In this document: positions 17,339-26,363 of the stretch, piece after piece
How the letters are laid out: each line of letters begins with the position of its first letter
Position numbering within the stretch: the stretch's first letter is position 1
From: Hyphomicrobiales bacterium
GTDB lineage: Bacteria > Pseudomonadota > Alphaproteobacteria > Rhizobiales > Xanthobacteraceae
Direction of reading: 5' to 3'
Assembly (NCBI GenBank): GCA_027307405.1
Contig: DAHUXA010000011.1
Span: 1-40,304, forward strand
Length of the DNA stretch: 40,304 bases
Position numbers and translations under genes: made by a program
The notes under the pieces: model-generated
What the model was told of the DNA's origin: nothing
Databases searched by the model: none
The model's input: only the letters and a program-made list of their open reading frames with translations

Positions 17339-19098
17339 CACACCATCACCTTGCCTTCTTCGGTGATGGCATCTTCCGCGCTGACGCCGGCGTCACCGAG
17401 CAACATCTCATTGTGAGCGCGTCCCGACGGAATCATCGGGAAGCAGTTCTCTTTGGGGTCGACCACGCAATCGAACAGGACCGGTTTGTCGATGGCGATC
17501 ATCTCCTTGATGGCGCGGTCAAGATCGGCAGGTTTTGCGCAGCGGATGCCGTGCGCGTGATAGGCCTCGGCCAGCTTGACGAAATCCGGCAGCGCCTCCG
17601 AATAGCTCTCGGCATAGCGGCCGCCATGCAGCAACTCCTGCCATTGCCGCACCATGCCCATGTAGTTGTTATTCAGTATGAAGATCTTGATCGGCAGTCT
17701 GTACTGCACCGCGGTCGAGAGTTCCTGCATGGTCATCAACACGGAAGCCTCGCCGGCGATGTCAATCACCAACGACTTTGGATGCGCAAGTTGGACACCG
17801 ACCGAGGCCGGCAGGCCATAACCCATCGTTCCAAGGCCGCCCGATGTCATCCATCGGTTCGGCTCCTGGAATCCATAGAACTGCGCCGCCCACATTTGAT
17901 GTTGGCCGACCTCGGTGGTGATGTAGACGTCCTTGTCCTTGGTCAGCTCATAAAGGCGCTGGATAGCGTATTGCGGCTTGATCACATCGTTCGACGAACG
18001 GTACGCGAGCGACTTGCGCGAGCGCCAGTTATCTATCTGCGTCCACCACATTTGCAGCGATTTCTTGTCAGGATGAATAGCGCCGGTGCGCCACAAGCGG
18101 ATCATGTCTTCAAGCACATGCGCGCAGTCGCCAACGATCGGCACATCCGCTTTGACGTTCTTGTTGATCGATGATGGATCGATATCGACGTGAATTTTCT
18201 TGGAGCCCGGCGAGAAAGCATCGAGGCGGCCGGTAATACGATCGTCGAAACGCGCACCGATGCAAATCATCACGTCGCAATCGTGCATCGCCATATTGGC
18301 TTCGAGCGTCCCGTGCATACCGAGCATGCCGATCCATTTCGGATCGGCTGCCGGAAACGCGCCAAGCCCCATTAGCGTGGAGGTGATCGGGTAACCGGTG
18401 AGTTTGACAAGCTCGCGCAGTAGATCGCAGGCGGCTTTGCCGGAATTGACCACGCCACCGCCGGTGTAAAACAGCGGCCGTTTGGCATGCGCCATCAGGT
18501 CGATTGCCTGTTTGATCTTGTCCATGTCGCCCTTGAGCTTGGGCTTGTATCCCGTGTGTGGGAAATCCTTCGGCTTCGAATAGACGCCTTTCGCGAACTG
18601 AATGTCTTTCGGCACGTCAACAACGACCGGGCCTGGCCGACCGCTCGACGCGATATGGAATGCTTCGTGCAAAACGCGTGGGAGATCCTCGATGCGTTTG
18701 ACGAGATAGTTGTACTTCGTGCACGGCCGGGTGATGCCGACGGTATCGCATTCCTGAAACGCATCATTGCCGATCAGGTGCGTCGGTACCTGACCGGTGA
18801 TGCACACGATCGGGATTGAATCGCAAAGTGCGTCGGTCAAGCCGGTGACCGCATTGGTGGCGCCGGGGCCCGACGTCACCAGCACGCAGCCGACTTTGCC
18901 GGTCGAGCGCGCGTAGCCTTCCGCCGCATGCACGGCTCCCTGTTCGTGTCGCACCAGGATGTGGCGGACCTGGTTCTGCGAAAAGATGGCGTCGTAGATT
19001 GGGAGCACCGCGCCGCCCGGATAGCCGAACACGTGCTCGACATTCTGGTCGGCAAGCGCCTGGATCACCATTTCGGCGCCGGTCATTTCGCGTGTCAT
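17338..19098 (-). CDS. ilvB: Acetolactate synthase large (catalytic) subunit
   Basis: This thiamine-diphosphate enzyme condenses pyruvate to acetolactate or, with 2-ketobutyrate, to acetohydroxybutyrate. From ATG 19098 (AGGGA five bases upstream) it has 586 residues, the usual length; ATG 19113 is possible. The catalytic Glu is in LVRHEQGAVHAAEGYARSTG near residue 50. SGPGATNAVTGLTDALCDSI follows, and the FAD domain runs through PTHLIGNDAFQECDTVGITR. The cofactor motif reads IAGEASVLMTMQELSTA then IFILNNNYMGMVRQWQELL. Glu stands where many relatives have Asp in the GDG-type motif; I recall this in other alphaproteobacteria but cannot check. A longer frame runs up to 19314 but passes through the leader, so it is not the true start. 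Confidence 0.96.
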   Translation of the reverse strand: MTREMTGAEMVIQALADQNVEHVFGYPGGAVLPIYDAIFSQNQVRHILVRHEQGAVHAAEGYARSTGKVGCVLVTSGPGATNAVTGLTDALCDSIPIVCITGQVPTHLIGNDAFQECDTVGITRPCTKYNYLVKRIEDLPRVLHEAFHIASSGRPGPVVVDVPKDIQFAKGVYSKPKDFPHTGYKPKLKGDMDKIKQAIDLMAHAKRPLFYTGGGVVNSGKAACDLLRELVKLTGYPITSTLMGLGAFPAADPKWIGMLGMHGTLEANMAMHDCDVMICIGARFDDRITGRLDAFSPGSKKIHVDIDPSSINKNVKADVPIVGDCAHVLEDMIRLWRTGAIHPDKKSLQMWWTQIDNWRSRKSLAYRSSNDVIKPQYAIQRLYELTKDKDVYITTEVGQHQMWAAQFYGFQEPNRWMTSGGLGTMGYGLPASVGVQLAHPKSLVIDIAGEASVLMTMQELSTAVQYRLPIKIFILNNNYMGMVRQWQELLHGGRYAESYSEALPDFVKLAEAYHAHGIRCAKPADLDRAIKEMIAIDKPVLFDCVVDPKENCFPMIPSGRAHNEMLLGDAGVSAEDAITEEGKVMV

Positions 19099-19143
19099 GA
19101 CATTCCCTTTCATCGTCGCCTCGTTTTTCGCCCTCGCAGCAAT

Positions 19144-19164
19144 AAAAAAGGCCCGCAACGGGCC
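19144..19164 (-). terminator. ilvB attenuator terminator
   Basis: A perfect GC stem, ggcccg (19150-19155) with cgggcc (19159-19164), three-base loop, is followed on the minus strand by UUUUUU. It lies between the leader peptide and ilvB, so it is a leader attenuator rather than an end-of-operon site. Confidence 0.9.
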
Positions 19165-19166
19165 AT

Positions 19167-19217
19167 GTTCGGACGCTCGCCTGCGGCCCTGTTTTAGGGC
19201 CGCGCCCGCGTCCGAAC
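19167..19217 (-). promoter_or_regulatory. ilvB leader pause/antiterminator stems
   Basis: A ten-base perfect repeat (19167-19176 with 19208-19217) encloses an eight-base perfect stem (19183-19190 with 19196-19203). The inner stem overlaps the leader-peptide stop codon. GGGCC in the inner stem can instead pair with the downstream terminator arm. A ribosome stalled on Ile or Val codons would open these stems and free an antiterminator. Stems are seen; the switching order is inferred. Confidence 0.7.
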
Positions 19218-19250
19218 CTCTACTACAAAAGTAATAATATTGCGTAACAT
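19194..19250 (-). CDS. ilvB leader peptide (Ile/Val attenuator)
   Basis: This is an 18-codon frame from ATG 19250 to TAA at 19194, encoding MLRNIITFVVEVRTRARP. It holds two adjacent Ile codons and three Val codons in the middle, the regulatory amino acids expected for acetolactate synthase. The stop lies within the loop region of the pause hairpin and the terminator follows 30 bases later, the standard layout of ribosome-mediated attenuation. No strong ribosome site is visible upstream (GGCAGTAGCA). Such leaders before ilvIH/ilvBN are known in alphaproteobacteria. No function beyond control is expected. Confidence 0.88.
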   Translation of the reverse strand: MLRNIITFVVEVRTRARP

Positions 19251-19279
19251 TGCTACTGCCTGAACTTTCATTGCGCGAG

Positions 19280-19308
19280 GTTATAATGTGGCTGAACAGC
19301 TTGGTCAA
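19280..19308 (-). promoter_or_regulatory. Promoter of the ilv operon
   Basis: On the minus strand TTGACC (19303-19308) and TATAAC (19280-19285) are exactly 17 bases apart. Each differs from the sigma-70 consensus by a single base. Transcription would begin near 19273, about 23 bases before the leader-peptide ATG. This is the strongest promoter-like sequence I noticed in the window. Confidence 0.85.
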
Positions 19309-19321
19309 GCGCAAATGACCG

Positions 19322-20245
19322 CTATTTGGGACCCGAAAGCTGGCTTTTCAGCGCGGCCGCCGCCTTTTCCTGGGTTTCCCACGGCCAGTCCTTCATCTGA
19401 TTACGAAACCAGGTGAGCTGGCGTTTGGCGTATCGGCGGGTGTCCATGACGGCCCCTGCCTCGGCTTCGTTAAGCGAAATCTCGCCATTGAGGTAGCGGA
19501 TCAGCCAAGGCACGCCATGCGCTTTCATCGCCGGCAGGGTCGGATCGAGCCTGCGTCCGGCGAGCCGACGCACCTCCTCCAAGGCGCCCGATTTCAGCAT
19601 CATTGCAAACCGCGTCTCGATGCGATGGACCAGTTCCTTGCGCTCACAGGTGATGAAAATTTTCGCCGCGCAGTCAGGGTCAACTATCGCCGGTAGACCT
19701 TCGGTGTGCCAATCCGACAGTGTGCGCCCGGTCGCCAGCACGACTTCGAGCGCGCGCGAGATACGAGAACGGTCGTTGGCTGTCACACGTTGCGCGGTTA
19801 CCGGGTCGAGCCGCGCAAGTTCTGCATGCAGCACGGGCGCACCTTCGCGCTGCATGCGGCTTCGGACCTCGGCTCGAATATCCGCCGAGATTGCCGGCAC
19901 GGCGGCGAGGCCCGTTGTCAGTGCCTTAAAATAAAGGCCAGTGCCGCCGACCAAAATTGGTAAGCGCCCTTGGGCGGCCGCTTCATTGAGGACCTCTTTG
20001 ACGTCCCGGCACCAGCTTCCTACCGAGTAATTCTCTGCCGCATCGACAAAGCCATAAAGGCGGTGCGTCACCCGCTTTTCCTCCTCGGGTGTTGGACGCG
20101 CAGTAATGATGCGCAGGTCGCGGTACACCTGCATTGAATCGGCATTGACGATAACGCCACCGAGCTGCTCCGCGAGCTCAAGTGCGAGCGCCGACTTGCC
20201 GCTCGCGGTCGGCCCTGCAATAAGCACCGCCCTGACCATTGTCAT
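19322..20245 (-). CDS. miaA: tRNA dimethylallyltransferase
   Basis: MiaA adds a dimethylallyl group to A37 of tRNAs reading UNN codons. From ATG 20245 it has 307 residues, the family length; a frame to 20326 overlaps the divergent gene and has no ribosome site. The P-loop is [20 protein letters not shown] near residue 7, followed by [20 protein letters not shown] with the conserved Asp-Ser and catalytic region. [20 protein letters not shown] is near residue 94 and [20 protein letters not shown] near residue 150. The C-terminal [15 protein letters not shown] motif contacts the tRNA. It is divergent from the DUF1015 gene and ends just upstream of the ilv promoter. Confidence 0.96.
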   Translation of the reverse strand: MTMVRAVLIAGPTASGKSALALELAEQLGGVIVNADSMQVYRDLRIITARPTPEEEKRVTHRLYGFVDAAENYSVGSWCRDVKEVLNEAAAQGRLPILVGGTGLYFKALTTGLAAVPAISADIRAEVRSRMQREGAPVLHAELARLDPVTAQRVTANDRSRISRALEVVLATGRTLSDWHTEGLPAIVDPDCAAKIFITCERKELVHRIETRFAMMLKSGALEEVRRLAGRRLDPTLPAMKAHGVPWLIRYLNGEISLNEAEAGAVMDTRRYAKRQLTWFRNQMKDWPWETQEKAAAALKSQLSGPK

Positions 20246-20315
20246 AGTGCCGCCTTGGTTGCGGTCGTGATAACACCTGCGGAATGAGAACTCACCCGGC
20301 GTTACGGAGGCAGAC

Positions 20316-21533
20316 TTGACGCTCATTCAACCCTTCCGCGCCTTGCGGCCTGCGCCCGGCCGCGCCGCCGAGGTACTGGCGCCGCCCTACGATGTCCTTT
20401 CGAGTGCGGAGGCGCGCGAACGCGCCAAGGGCAAACCGTGGAGTTTTTTGCATATCTCCAAGCCGGAGATCGACCTCGATCCGGCCATCAATCCTTATGA
20501 CAAAGCCGTCTACGCCAAGGCGGCGGAGAACCTCAAGCGCATGGTCGCGGACGGCGTTCTCATACGCGACACCAGGCCCGGCTATTACATCTATCGGCTC
20601 ACTTGGCGCGGCCACACTCAGACCGGGATCGCCGCCGCCGCCTCGATTGAAGACTATGCGAGCAACCGCATCCGCAAGCATGAGCTGACGACGCCAGTGA
20701 AAGAGGATGACCGCGTCCGCCAAATTGAAGCGATCAATGCTCAGACCGGCCCAGTGATGAGTGGTTATCCAAAAGCCCCGGCGATTGACGCCATGTTGGC
20801 GCGGGCTGCGACGGGCAAACCCGAGGTGGACGTTGTCGCCGACGACGGCGTGCGTCACCAGCTCTGGAGGATCACCGACGACACGATGATCGACAACCTT
20901 ACCACCGCCTTCGAGGCGCTGCCGGCAATCTACATCGCCGACGGCCATCACCGTTCAGCCGCAGCTGCGCGCGTCGCCGCCGCCCGCAAAGGCGAGGGTT
21001 CGCACAATTACTTCCTGTCGGTGATCTTCCCCGAACATGAGATGACCATCCTCGACTACAATCGTGTTGTGAAGGATCTTAATGGCCGCAACGCGGAGCA
21101 ATTTCTTGCGGAATTGCGCAAGAGTTTCACGGTAACCGCATCCGATCAGCCGGTGCGGCCACGCTCGTCACACGAATATGGCATGTATCTCGGGGGCCAT
21201 TGGTACAGGCTTTCAATCCGGCCCGAACTGGTTCCGAACGACCCGATCGGCCGGCTGCCCATCACCGTGCTCACCAGCAACGTGATCGAACCTCTGCTTG
21301 GCATCAAAGACCCGCGCACCGATAAGCGCATCGATTTCATCGGTGGCGCGCGCGGCTTGGAAGGGCTTGAGCAGCGGGTGAAAACGGACGAGATGGCAGT
21401 CGCTTTTGCGCTCTATCCGACACAAATGCGCGATCTTATGGCGGTTGCCGATGCGGGCGGCATCATGCCGCCGAAGTCAACCTGGTTTGAGCCCAAGCTC
21501 GCCGACGGGATGGTCAACCACGTCCTCGACTAA
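20316..21533 (+). CDS. DUF1015 family protein
   Basis: This is a 405-residue cytoplasmic protein of the DUF1015 family, of unknown function. It starts with TTG at 20316, supported by GGAGG five bases upstream; a TTG start in front of [13 protein letters not shown] fits the family's N-terminus. Recognisable parts are [20 protein letters not shown] near residue 24, [20 protein letters not shown] near residue 60, [17 protein letters not shown] near residue 88, and [20 protein letters not shown] near residue 208. The GHHR segment looks like a catalytic or metal-binding site. The product contains no signal or membrane segments. It is divergent from miaA, with a 70-base shared upstream region, and converges on degP across a GC hairpin. 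Confidence 0.88.
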   Translation: MTLIQPFRALRPAPGRAAEVLAPPYDVLSSAEARERAKGKPWSFLHISKPEIDLDPAINPYDKAVYAKAAENLKRMVADGVLIRDTRPGYYIYRLTWRGHTQTGIAAAASIEDYASNRIRKHELTTPVKEDDRVRQIEAINAQTGPVMSGYPKAPAIDAMLARAATGKPEVDVVADDGVRHQLWRITDDTMIDNLTTAFEALPAIYIADGHHRSAAAARVAAARKGEGSHNYFLSVIFPEHEMTILDYNRVVKDLNGRNAEQFLAELRKSFTVTASDQPVRPRSSHEYGMYLGGHWYRLSIRPELVPNDPIGRLPITVLTSNVIEPLLGIKDPRTDKRIDFIGGARGLEGLEQRVKTDEMAVAFALYPTQMRDLMAVADAGGIMPPKSTWFEPKLADGMVNHVLD

Positions 21534-21538
21534 CGAAA

Positions 21539-21564
21539 CGACCGGCGCGAGCGTGCGCCGGTCG
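21539..21564 (-). terminator. Hairpin between convergent DUF1015 and degP genes
   Basis: A perfect ten-base stem (21539-21548 with 21555-21564, cgaccggcgc/gcgccggtcg) with a six-base loop lies in the 49-base gap. On the minus strand UUUCGUU follows; on the plus strand there is no U run. It most likely ends degP transcription. Confidence 0.6.
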
Positions 21565-21582
21565 CGGCATCTAAAGCCGATC

Positions 21583-23097
21583 TTATTGCAGGCTCAATGC
21601 TACAAAGCTTGGATCGCCATCCGGCGTCACCACTAGCAGTACCGCTGCTTTCTTGCCGTCTTTCTTGAGCTTCTCTATACGCTGCTGAAGCTCGGCCGCG
21701 TTCGTCACCGGCTGCTGCTGGACCTCGGCGATGACCATGCCTGGCGCAAGCCGCTTCTCGGCCGCTGGCGAATTCGCGTCTACGCCGGTGATCAAGACAC
21801 CCTTCACCTTGTCCTTGATGTTATGTTTTTTGCGTAGCTCGTCGGTGAGATTGGCAAGATCGAGCCCGAGCGCCTTTTTGACGACAGGCTTCGCATCCGG
21901 CGTAGCGTCCTGCTTATTATTGAGTGCGGCTTGTTTCTCGTCCTCAAGCCGGCCGAGTTTGACCGACATTTTTTCTTCTTTGCCTTTGCGGACCACAACG
22001 ACTTCGACGTCTTTGCCAACGGGCGTATCCGCGACGATCTTCGGCAGATCACGCATTTCCTTGACGTCCTTGCCGTCGAATCTGACGATGACATCCCCCG
22101 GCTCGATGCCGGCGGGCTTGGCGGGGCCTTTCTCGTCTATGCCGGCCACCAGGGCACCGCGCGCCGGCTTAACGCTGAGGCTTTCGGCGATTTCGTCACT
22201 AACCTGTTGAATGCGCACTCCTAACCAACCGCGACGCACTTCCTTGAACTCGCGCAGTTGATCGATAACCGGCACAACTGTCTTTGAGGGCACCGCAAAG
22301 CCGATGCCGATTGAGCCCCCGGATGGTGAAATGATCGCCGTATTTACTCCGATGACTTCTCCATTGAGGTTGAATAACGGTCCGCCAGAATTGCCACGAT
22401 TAATGGCGGCATCCGTCTGAATGTAGTTGTCATAAGGCCCTGATTGGATGTCGCGGTTGCGGGCGGAAACAATGCCGGCGGTTACTGACCCGCCGAGACT
22501 GAATGGATTTCCAATTGCGATCACCCATTCGCCAAGTCGCAGTTTGTCGCTGTCGCCAAATTTCACCGCCTTGAGTGGCTTCGTCGGCTTCACCCTGAGC
22601 AGTGCAAGATCAGTCTTCTGGTCGCGACCGACAACCTCGGCTTTCAACGTGCTGCCATCGTTGAGGATGACGTTCACTTCGTCGGCATCGGCGATGACGT
22701 GATTGTTCGTCACTACCAAACCCGCGGCATCGATAATGAAGCCTGAGCCGAGCGAGTTGACGCGACGTGGGATGGGCGACTTGCTATCGCCGTTCGGAGC
22801 GTTTTGGCCGGGCTGGCCGTTCTGTCCGCGGCGGTTCTTGAAGAATTCCTCAAAAAATTCCTCAAACGGAGAACCGGGCGGCAATTGCGGCATGGCGCCG
22901 TTTCGCAAATCGACCGATTGCTTGGTCGATACGTTGACAACCGCGTCTATGACCTGCTCCGCCACATCCGCTATTCCGTCGGGACCGCGCGCGACGGCAC
23001 CGGTGGTCAGGGCCGGCCAAACGACGGCGGCAGCGGTGAAAACAGCCAAGCCAGTGCGGCATGCGGAGTTCGTCAAGCGAAAGAAGGATGCGCCCAT
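21583..23097 (-). CDS. Periplasmic Do/DegP family serine endoprotease
   Basis: HtrA/DegP-type protease-chaperones degrade misfolded envelope proteins. From ATG 23097 (AGGAG eleven bases upstream) the product has 504 residues. An N-terminal signal-like segment (GLAVFTAAAVVWPALTTGAV) directs it to the periplasm. The protease triad is visible as His in VTNNHVIADADEVNV, Asp in DQKTDLALLRV, and Ser in INRGNSGGPLFNLNGEVIGV. Two PDZ domains follow, the first around KPARGALVAGIDEKGPAKPA and the second near DKVKGVLITGVDANSPAAEK. A Gly/Asn/Gln-rich linker (RRGQNGQPGQNAPNGD) precedes the protease core. It sits last in the thyA-folA-hflK-hflC-DUF2065-degP series, beside HflKC with which it shares a membrane quality-control theme. 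Confidence 0.95.
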   Translation of the reverse strand: MGASFFRLTNSACRTGLAVFTAAAVVWPALTTGAVARGPDGIADVAEQVIDAVVNVSTKQSVDLRNGAMPQLPPGSPFEEFFEEFFKNRRGQNGQPGQNAPNGDSKSPIPRRVNSLGSGFIIDAAGLVVTNNHVIADADEVNVILNDGSTLKAEVVGRDQKTDLALLRVKPTKPLKAVKFGDSDKLRLGEWVIAIGNPFSLGGSVTAGIVSARNRDIQSGPYDNYIQTDAAINRGNSGGPLFNLNGEVIGVNTAIISPSGGSIGIGFAVPSKTVVPVIDQLREFKEVRRGWLGVRIQQVSDEIAESLSVKPARGALVAGIDEKGPAKPAGIEPGDVIVRFDGKDVKEMRDLPKIVADTPVGKDVEVVVVRKGKEEKMSVKLGRLEDEKQAALNNKQDATPDAKPVVKKALGLDLANLTDELRKKHNIKDKVKGVLITGVDANSPAAEKRLAPGMVIAEVQQQPVTNAAELQQRIEKLKKDGKKAAVLLVVTPDGDPSFVALSLQ

Positions 23098-23202
23098 GGG
23101 CGTCGAATCTCCTGGGAGTAAGATTTCAGTGAGAGTGGCCCTGACTTCGAGGCGATTCAAGGGCACCCCAATTCAATACCATGCGAGGCCCGGTTTCCAA
23201 TG

Positions 23203-23388
23203 TCAGATCCGAACCAGCCAGACCAAAATCAGGCCGACGACCGCCGATCCGATCCCAATCAGGCGCAGTGAGAGGTCCGGGGTTTCCTGTACGGTGGTCA
23301 TCGCCCTCTTTGCCGCTTCAGGAAACGCCGCGAAAATCAGGCCTTCGATGACAAAAACCAGTCCGAGCGCAGCCAGGAAGTCCGACAT
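23203..23388 (-). CDS. DUF2065 (YjeT-like) small membrane protein
   Basis: This is a 61-residue protein with two helices, MSDFLAALGLVFVIEGLIFA and a second near residues 41-60 (LRLIGIGSAVVGLILVWLVR), separated by a short loop with FPEAAKRAM. This is the DUF2065 pattern. In many proteobacteria a gene of this family (yjeT in E. coli) follows hflC, as it does here 18 bases downstream. Its function is unknown. It precedes degP by about 105 bases on the same strand. Confidence 0.88.
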   Translation of the reverse strand: MSDFLAALGLVFVIEGLIFAAFPEAAKRAMTTVQETPDLSLRLIGIGSAVVGLILVWLVRI

Positions 23389-23406
23389 ACTGGTCGCCCG
23401 CGTTCG

Positions 23407-24327
23407 CTAACGGGACGGCGCTTGGGAGGTCGGCGGCGTCGCCGGGTTTTCGCGCGGTTTGCCCGATGGATCTGTGAAATAGCGGAAGAAGCTTGAGTCG
23501 GGTTTGAGCAACAGCCGAGTATCACTTTGCTTCAGGCTGTGCTCGTAGGCTTGCATCGAGCGGTAGAACGTAAAGAAATCAGGATCCTGATTGAAAGCCT
23601 CGGCAAAGATCTGATTGCGGGTTGCGTCGCCCTCACCGCGAATCTGCTCGGACTTCGAGGTCGCCTCCGCGACCAGCACGGTGACCTCGCGATCAGCGCG
23701 CGAGCGGATTTCCTGGGCACGCTGTGCGCCTTGGGCGCGGAATTCTGCTGCCTCACGCTGACGCTCGGTCTGCATGCGTTGATAAACGGCCTGGCTGTTC
23801 TGTTCGGGAAGGTCGGCGCGCCGGATGCGGACGTCGACCACCTGGACGCCGTAGCTGGTGGCCTCGTGGTCGACCAACTCACGAATCCGTGCCATCAGAT
23901 CAGCTCGCTGGTCGCGCACGACGTGACTGAATGTCACCTCGCCCAGAACGCGACGTAGCGCCGAATTGAGCAGGATGGAAAGCTGGGAATTGGCGCCCGC
24001 GATCGAACCCAGCGTCTGATAGAAGCGCAGCGGGTCCTGAATTCGATAACGCGCAAAAGCATCTACCACGAGTCGCTTCTGGTCAGAGGCGATCACTTCC
24101 TGCGGCGGCGCTTCCAGATCAAGAATGCGCTTATCGATATACACAACCGAGTCGATAAACGGCGCTTTCACGTGCAAGCCCGGTTCGGTAATTGGCGGCA
24201 ATGGGCTACCGAGCCGCAGCACGAGCGCTTGCTGTGTTTGATAAACAGTGAACAGCGACGAGTAGGCGACGATCAGCGCCGCAACTAAAAAGACTGCAAC
24301 GATGCCACCCAGGAAATTCAGTCTCAT
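23407..24327 (-). CDS. hflC: HflC, SPFH-domain FtsH modulator
   Basis: HflC is a membrane-anchored stomatin/prohibitin-like protein that, with HflK, encloses the AAA protease FtsH and limits its access to substrates. The 306-residue product has an N-terminal anchor (LGGIVAVFLVAALIVAYSSL) followed by FTVYQTQQALVLRLGSPLPP, the start of the SPFH domain. Later residues include the SHVVRDQRADLMARIRE segment and a long coiled coil near 190-250 (MQTERQREAAEFRAQGAQRA). A Pro-rich tail closes the protein. Its start overlaps the hflK stop by four bases. Length and arrangement are normal. Confidence 0.95.
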   Translation of the reverse strand: MRLNFLGGIVAVFLVAALIVAYSSLFTVYQTQQALVLRLGSPLPPITEPGLHVKAPFIDSVVYIDKRILDLEAPPQEVIASDQKRLVVDAFARYRIQDPLRFYQTLGSIAGANSQLSILLNSALRRVLGEVTFSHVVRDQRADLMARIRELVDHEATSYGVQVVDVRIRRADLPEQNSQAVYQRMQTERQREAAEFRAQGAQRAQEIRSRADREVTVLVAEATSKSEQIRGEGDATRNQIFAEAFNQDPDFFTFYRSMQAYEHSLKQSDTRLLLKPDSSFFRYFTDPSGKPRENPATPPTSQAPSR

Positions 24328-25460
24328 GGCCGGCCTCCCGGCTGCGACTGATTGCGTGGCTGCGCCGGGCGCGCGAGTTCATTGAGTGGCAGATAAGGCA
24401 CCACACCGCTGCCGGTTCCGCCTGAATCCAGAATGATCTTGTCGGTGCCCCCCAACACGCGTTCCATAGTTTCGAGATACATGCGCTCGCGGGTGACGTT
24501 CGGCGCCTTCTTGTATTGCTCATAAATTTTCAGGAAACGTGACGTCTGACCCGTCGCTTCGGCCACCGTCTGCTGACGATAGGCTTCCGCAGCCTGCGTA
24601 ATCTGCGCCACGCGTCCGCGCGCCTCGGGGAGCACCCGGTTGGCATAGGTCTGTGATTCATTGACAGCGCGCTCGAGATCGGCGCGAGCGGCCTGCACAT
24701 CACGGAAGGCATCAATGACTTGCGCCGGAGGATCGACCTTTTGGAGCTGTACCTGCTGCACGATGACGCCAGCGCCGTAATGATCGAGCGTCTTCTGCAT
24801 CAAATCCTGTACGGCCGTCTCAGTAGTCTGCCGCGCGCCGGTGAGAATTGGCTGTATCTCCGAACGGCCAATCACCTCGCGCATGGCGCTCTCCGCCACC
24901 GCTTTCACAGTGCCTTCAGGATTCTGGATGTTGAACAAAAATTCGCCGACGCCAGTCGGCTTCACTTTCCACAGTACCGAGAAGTCAACGTCGACGATAT
25001 TCTCATCGCCGGTAAGCATCAGGCTCTCCTCGGGCACGTCGCGGACGGTCGTTCCGCCGCGCCGGATATCGTCAACGACGCGCATGCCGATGTCGATTTT
25101 GTTCACGCGCAGCGCCTTGGGCGTGAGCACCGTCTCAATCGGATACGGTAGATGGTAATTCAAACCCGGCTGGACCTCGCGTACATCCTTGCCGAACCGC
25201 AAGACTACGCCCAGCTCGTCCGGTTCAACCCGGAAGAATCCTGAAAATCCCCAGAGTGCAAGTGCGCCAAGGAACAAGAGAGCGAAACCGCGTCCCCCAA
25301 GATTGCCGCCCGGCAAGACGCGCCGCAGTTTGTCCTGGCCGCGGCGAAGGATTTCTTCCAGATCCGGAGGGGTCGGTCCCGGTGATTGTGGCCCGGAGCC
25401 CCATGGCCCTTTGCCACCCGAGCCCCACGGCCCACCGCCGCCCTGATTGGTCCACGGCAT
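24324..25460 (-). CDS. hflK: HflK, SPFH-domain FtsH modulator
   Basis: HflK is the partner of HflC in the inner-membrane complex around FtsH. From ATG 25460 the product has 378 residues; a TTG at 25469 is also in frame. The N-terminus is Gly/Pro-rich (MPWTNQGGGGPWGSGGKGPW), typical of HflK, then a single membrane helix GFALLFLGALALWGFSGFFR near residue 63. The SPFH domain begins VEPDELGVVLRFGKDVREV and carries RGGTTVRDVPEESLMLTGDE. The C-terminal coiled coil includes VNESQTYANRVLPEARGRVA. It is co-translated with hflC. A 114-base spacer to folA holds short GC stems but no clear U-tract terminator. Confidence 0.95.
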   Translation of the reverse strand: MPWTNQGGGGPWGSGGKGPWGSGPQSPGPTPPDLEEILRRGQDKLRRVLPGGNLGGRGFALLFLGALALWGFSGFFRVEPDELGVVLRFGKDVREVQPGLNYHLPYPIETVLTPKALRVNKIDIGMRVVDDIRRGGTTVRDVPEESLMLTGDENIVDVDFSVLWKVKPTGVGEFLFNIQNPEGTVKAVAESAMREVIGRSEIQPILTGARQTTETAVQDLMQKTLDHYGAGVIVQQVQLQKVDPPAQVIDAFRDVQAARADLERAVNESQTYANRVLPEARGRVAQITQAAEAYRQQTVAEATGQTSRFLKIYEQYKKAPNVTRERMYLETMERVLGGTDKIILDSGGTGSGVVPYLPLNELARPAQPRNQSQPGGRP

Positions 25461-25574
25461 TTGTATCAATATCTCCCGCGCCGGCTTTTTGTCCGGCTTA
25501 GCTTAGTTGGGAGGGGTTATAGGGGACGCCAAGCCCCGTTACAACGCGCTCTCATGCCGCGTTTTATTGGCATT

Positions 25575-26078
25575 TCAGCGCTTTATATACGTTTTCAGCG
25601 TGAAGTCGGCGTCGTCGTCCGGCCCGGCATAGTGTTCCTCACTCGATATTTCTTCCCAGACCTCCGGATCAATCGGCGGAAACAGCGCATCGCCTTCTGG
25701 CGAAGCATGCACATGGGTGATTTCCAGACGGTCGGCCATCGGCATCGTGGCCGCGAAGATATCGCCGCCGCCGATCACCATTATTTCATCGACCCCACGC
25801 TTGGCCGCGTCGGCACGGGCATAGGCAAGCGCGGCGTCGAGACTTGTGGCCAATACGGCGCCGCGCGCGATTAAGCTGAGATCGCGTGTGAGCACGATGT
25901 TAGTGCGTTCAGGGAGTAGCTTCCCGATGGACTCCTGGGTCTTGCGGCCCATGATTACCGGACGATTGAGTGTCACCTTCCGGAAGTGCCGGAGGTCGGA
26001 CTTCAGGTGCCATGGCAGCTGACCGTCACGTCCTATGACCGAATTGTCTCCAATCGCGGCCACCAAAACGATTTTCAT
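25575..26078 (-). CDS. folA: Dihydrofolate reductase
   Basis: This NADPH-dependent enzyme regenerates tetrahydrofolate consumed by the thymidylate synthase encoded just upstream. From ATG 26078 it has 167 residues, the bacterial length; the frame to 26114 adds a poor N-terminus. The start MKIVLVAAIGDNSVIGRDGQ is followed by LPWHLKSDLRHFRKVTLNRP with the conserved active-site LPW and acidic residue. VIMGRKTQESIGKLLPERTN is the cofactor region near residue 41. IMVIGGGDIFAATMPMADRL near residue 95 is the second NADPH-binding motif, and LEITHVHA and PEGDALFPPI near the end fit. It follows thyA after a 285-base gap. Confidence 0.96.
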   Translation of the reverse strand: MKIVLVAAIGDNSVIGRDGQLPWHLKSDLRHFRKVTLNRPVIMGRKTQESIGKLLPERTNIVLTRDLSLIARGAVLATSLDAALAYARADAAKRGVDEIMVIGGGDIFAATMPMADRLEITHVHASPEGDALFPPIDPEVWEEISSEEHYAGPDDDADFTLKTYIKR

Positions 26079-26363
26079 AGTGTCGTCCCGTCGCAAGCAA
26101 GAGCTTTCAAGCAAACGTCTCTCCGGCGGAAAGGCTTCTTCGGCATCGAGAAATCACAAAACAAACAGGTGAAAGGACATAGTTTGGCGATCTCACGATC
26201 ACTGCATAGGACGATTGTTCTGATATTTCACTAACGAGCCCGGCACCCGACGTGGATAATGCAGTGCAAGATTCGAATTAGCGGCGCAAAGTTCCACTTA
26301 AAATCATCTTATTTGGATGCGTACAAACAGCGGCAACAACAGTATCGCTTTTTGACAAATGGG
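26079..26363. other. AT-richer spacer between thyA and folA
   Basis: These 285 bases are clearly richer in A and T than the neighbouring genes. I see no convincing gene, tRNA, hairpin terminator or leader peptide here. The folA promoter is probably inside, but I cannot place it with confidence. Confidence 0.4.

Noticed and set aside
19099-19314. N-terminal extension of ilvB
   Set aside because: It runs through the promoter-proximal leader, terminator and pause stems and lacks family similarity.
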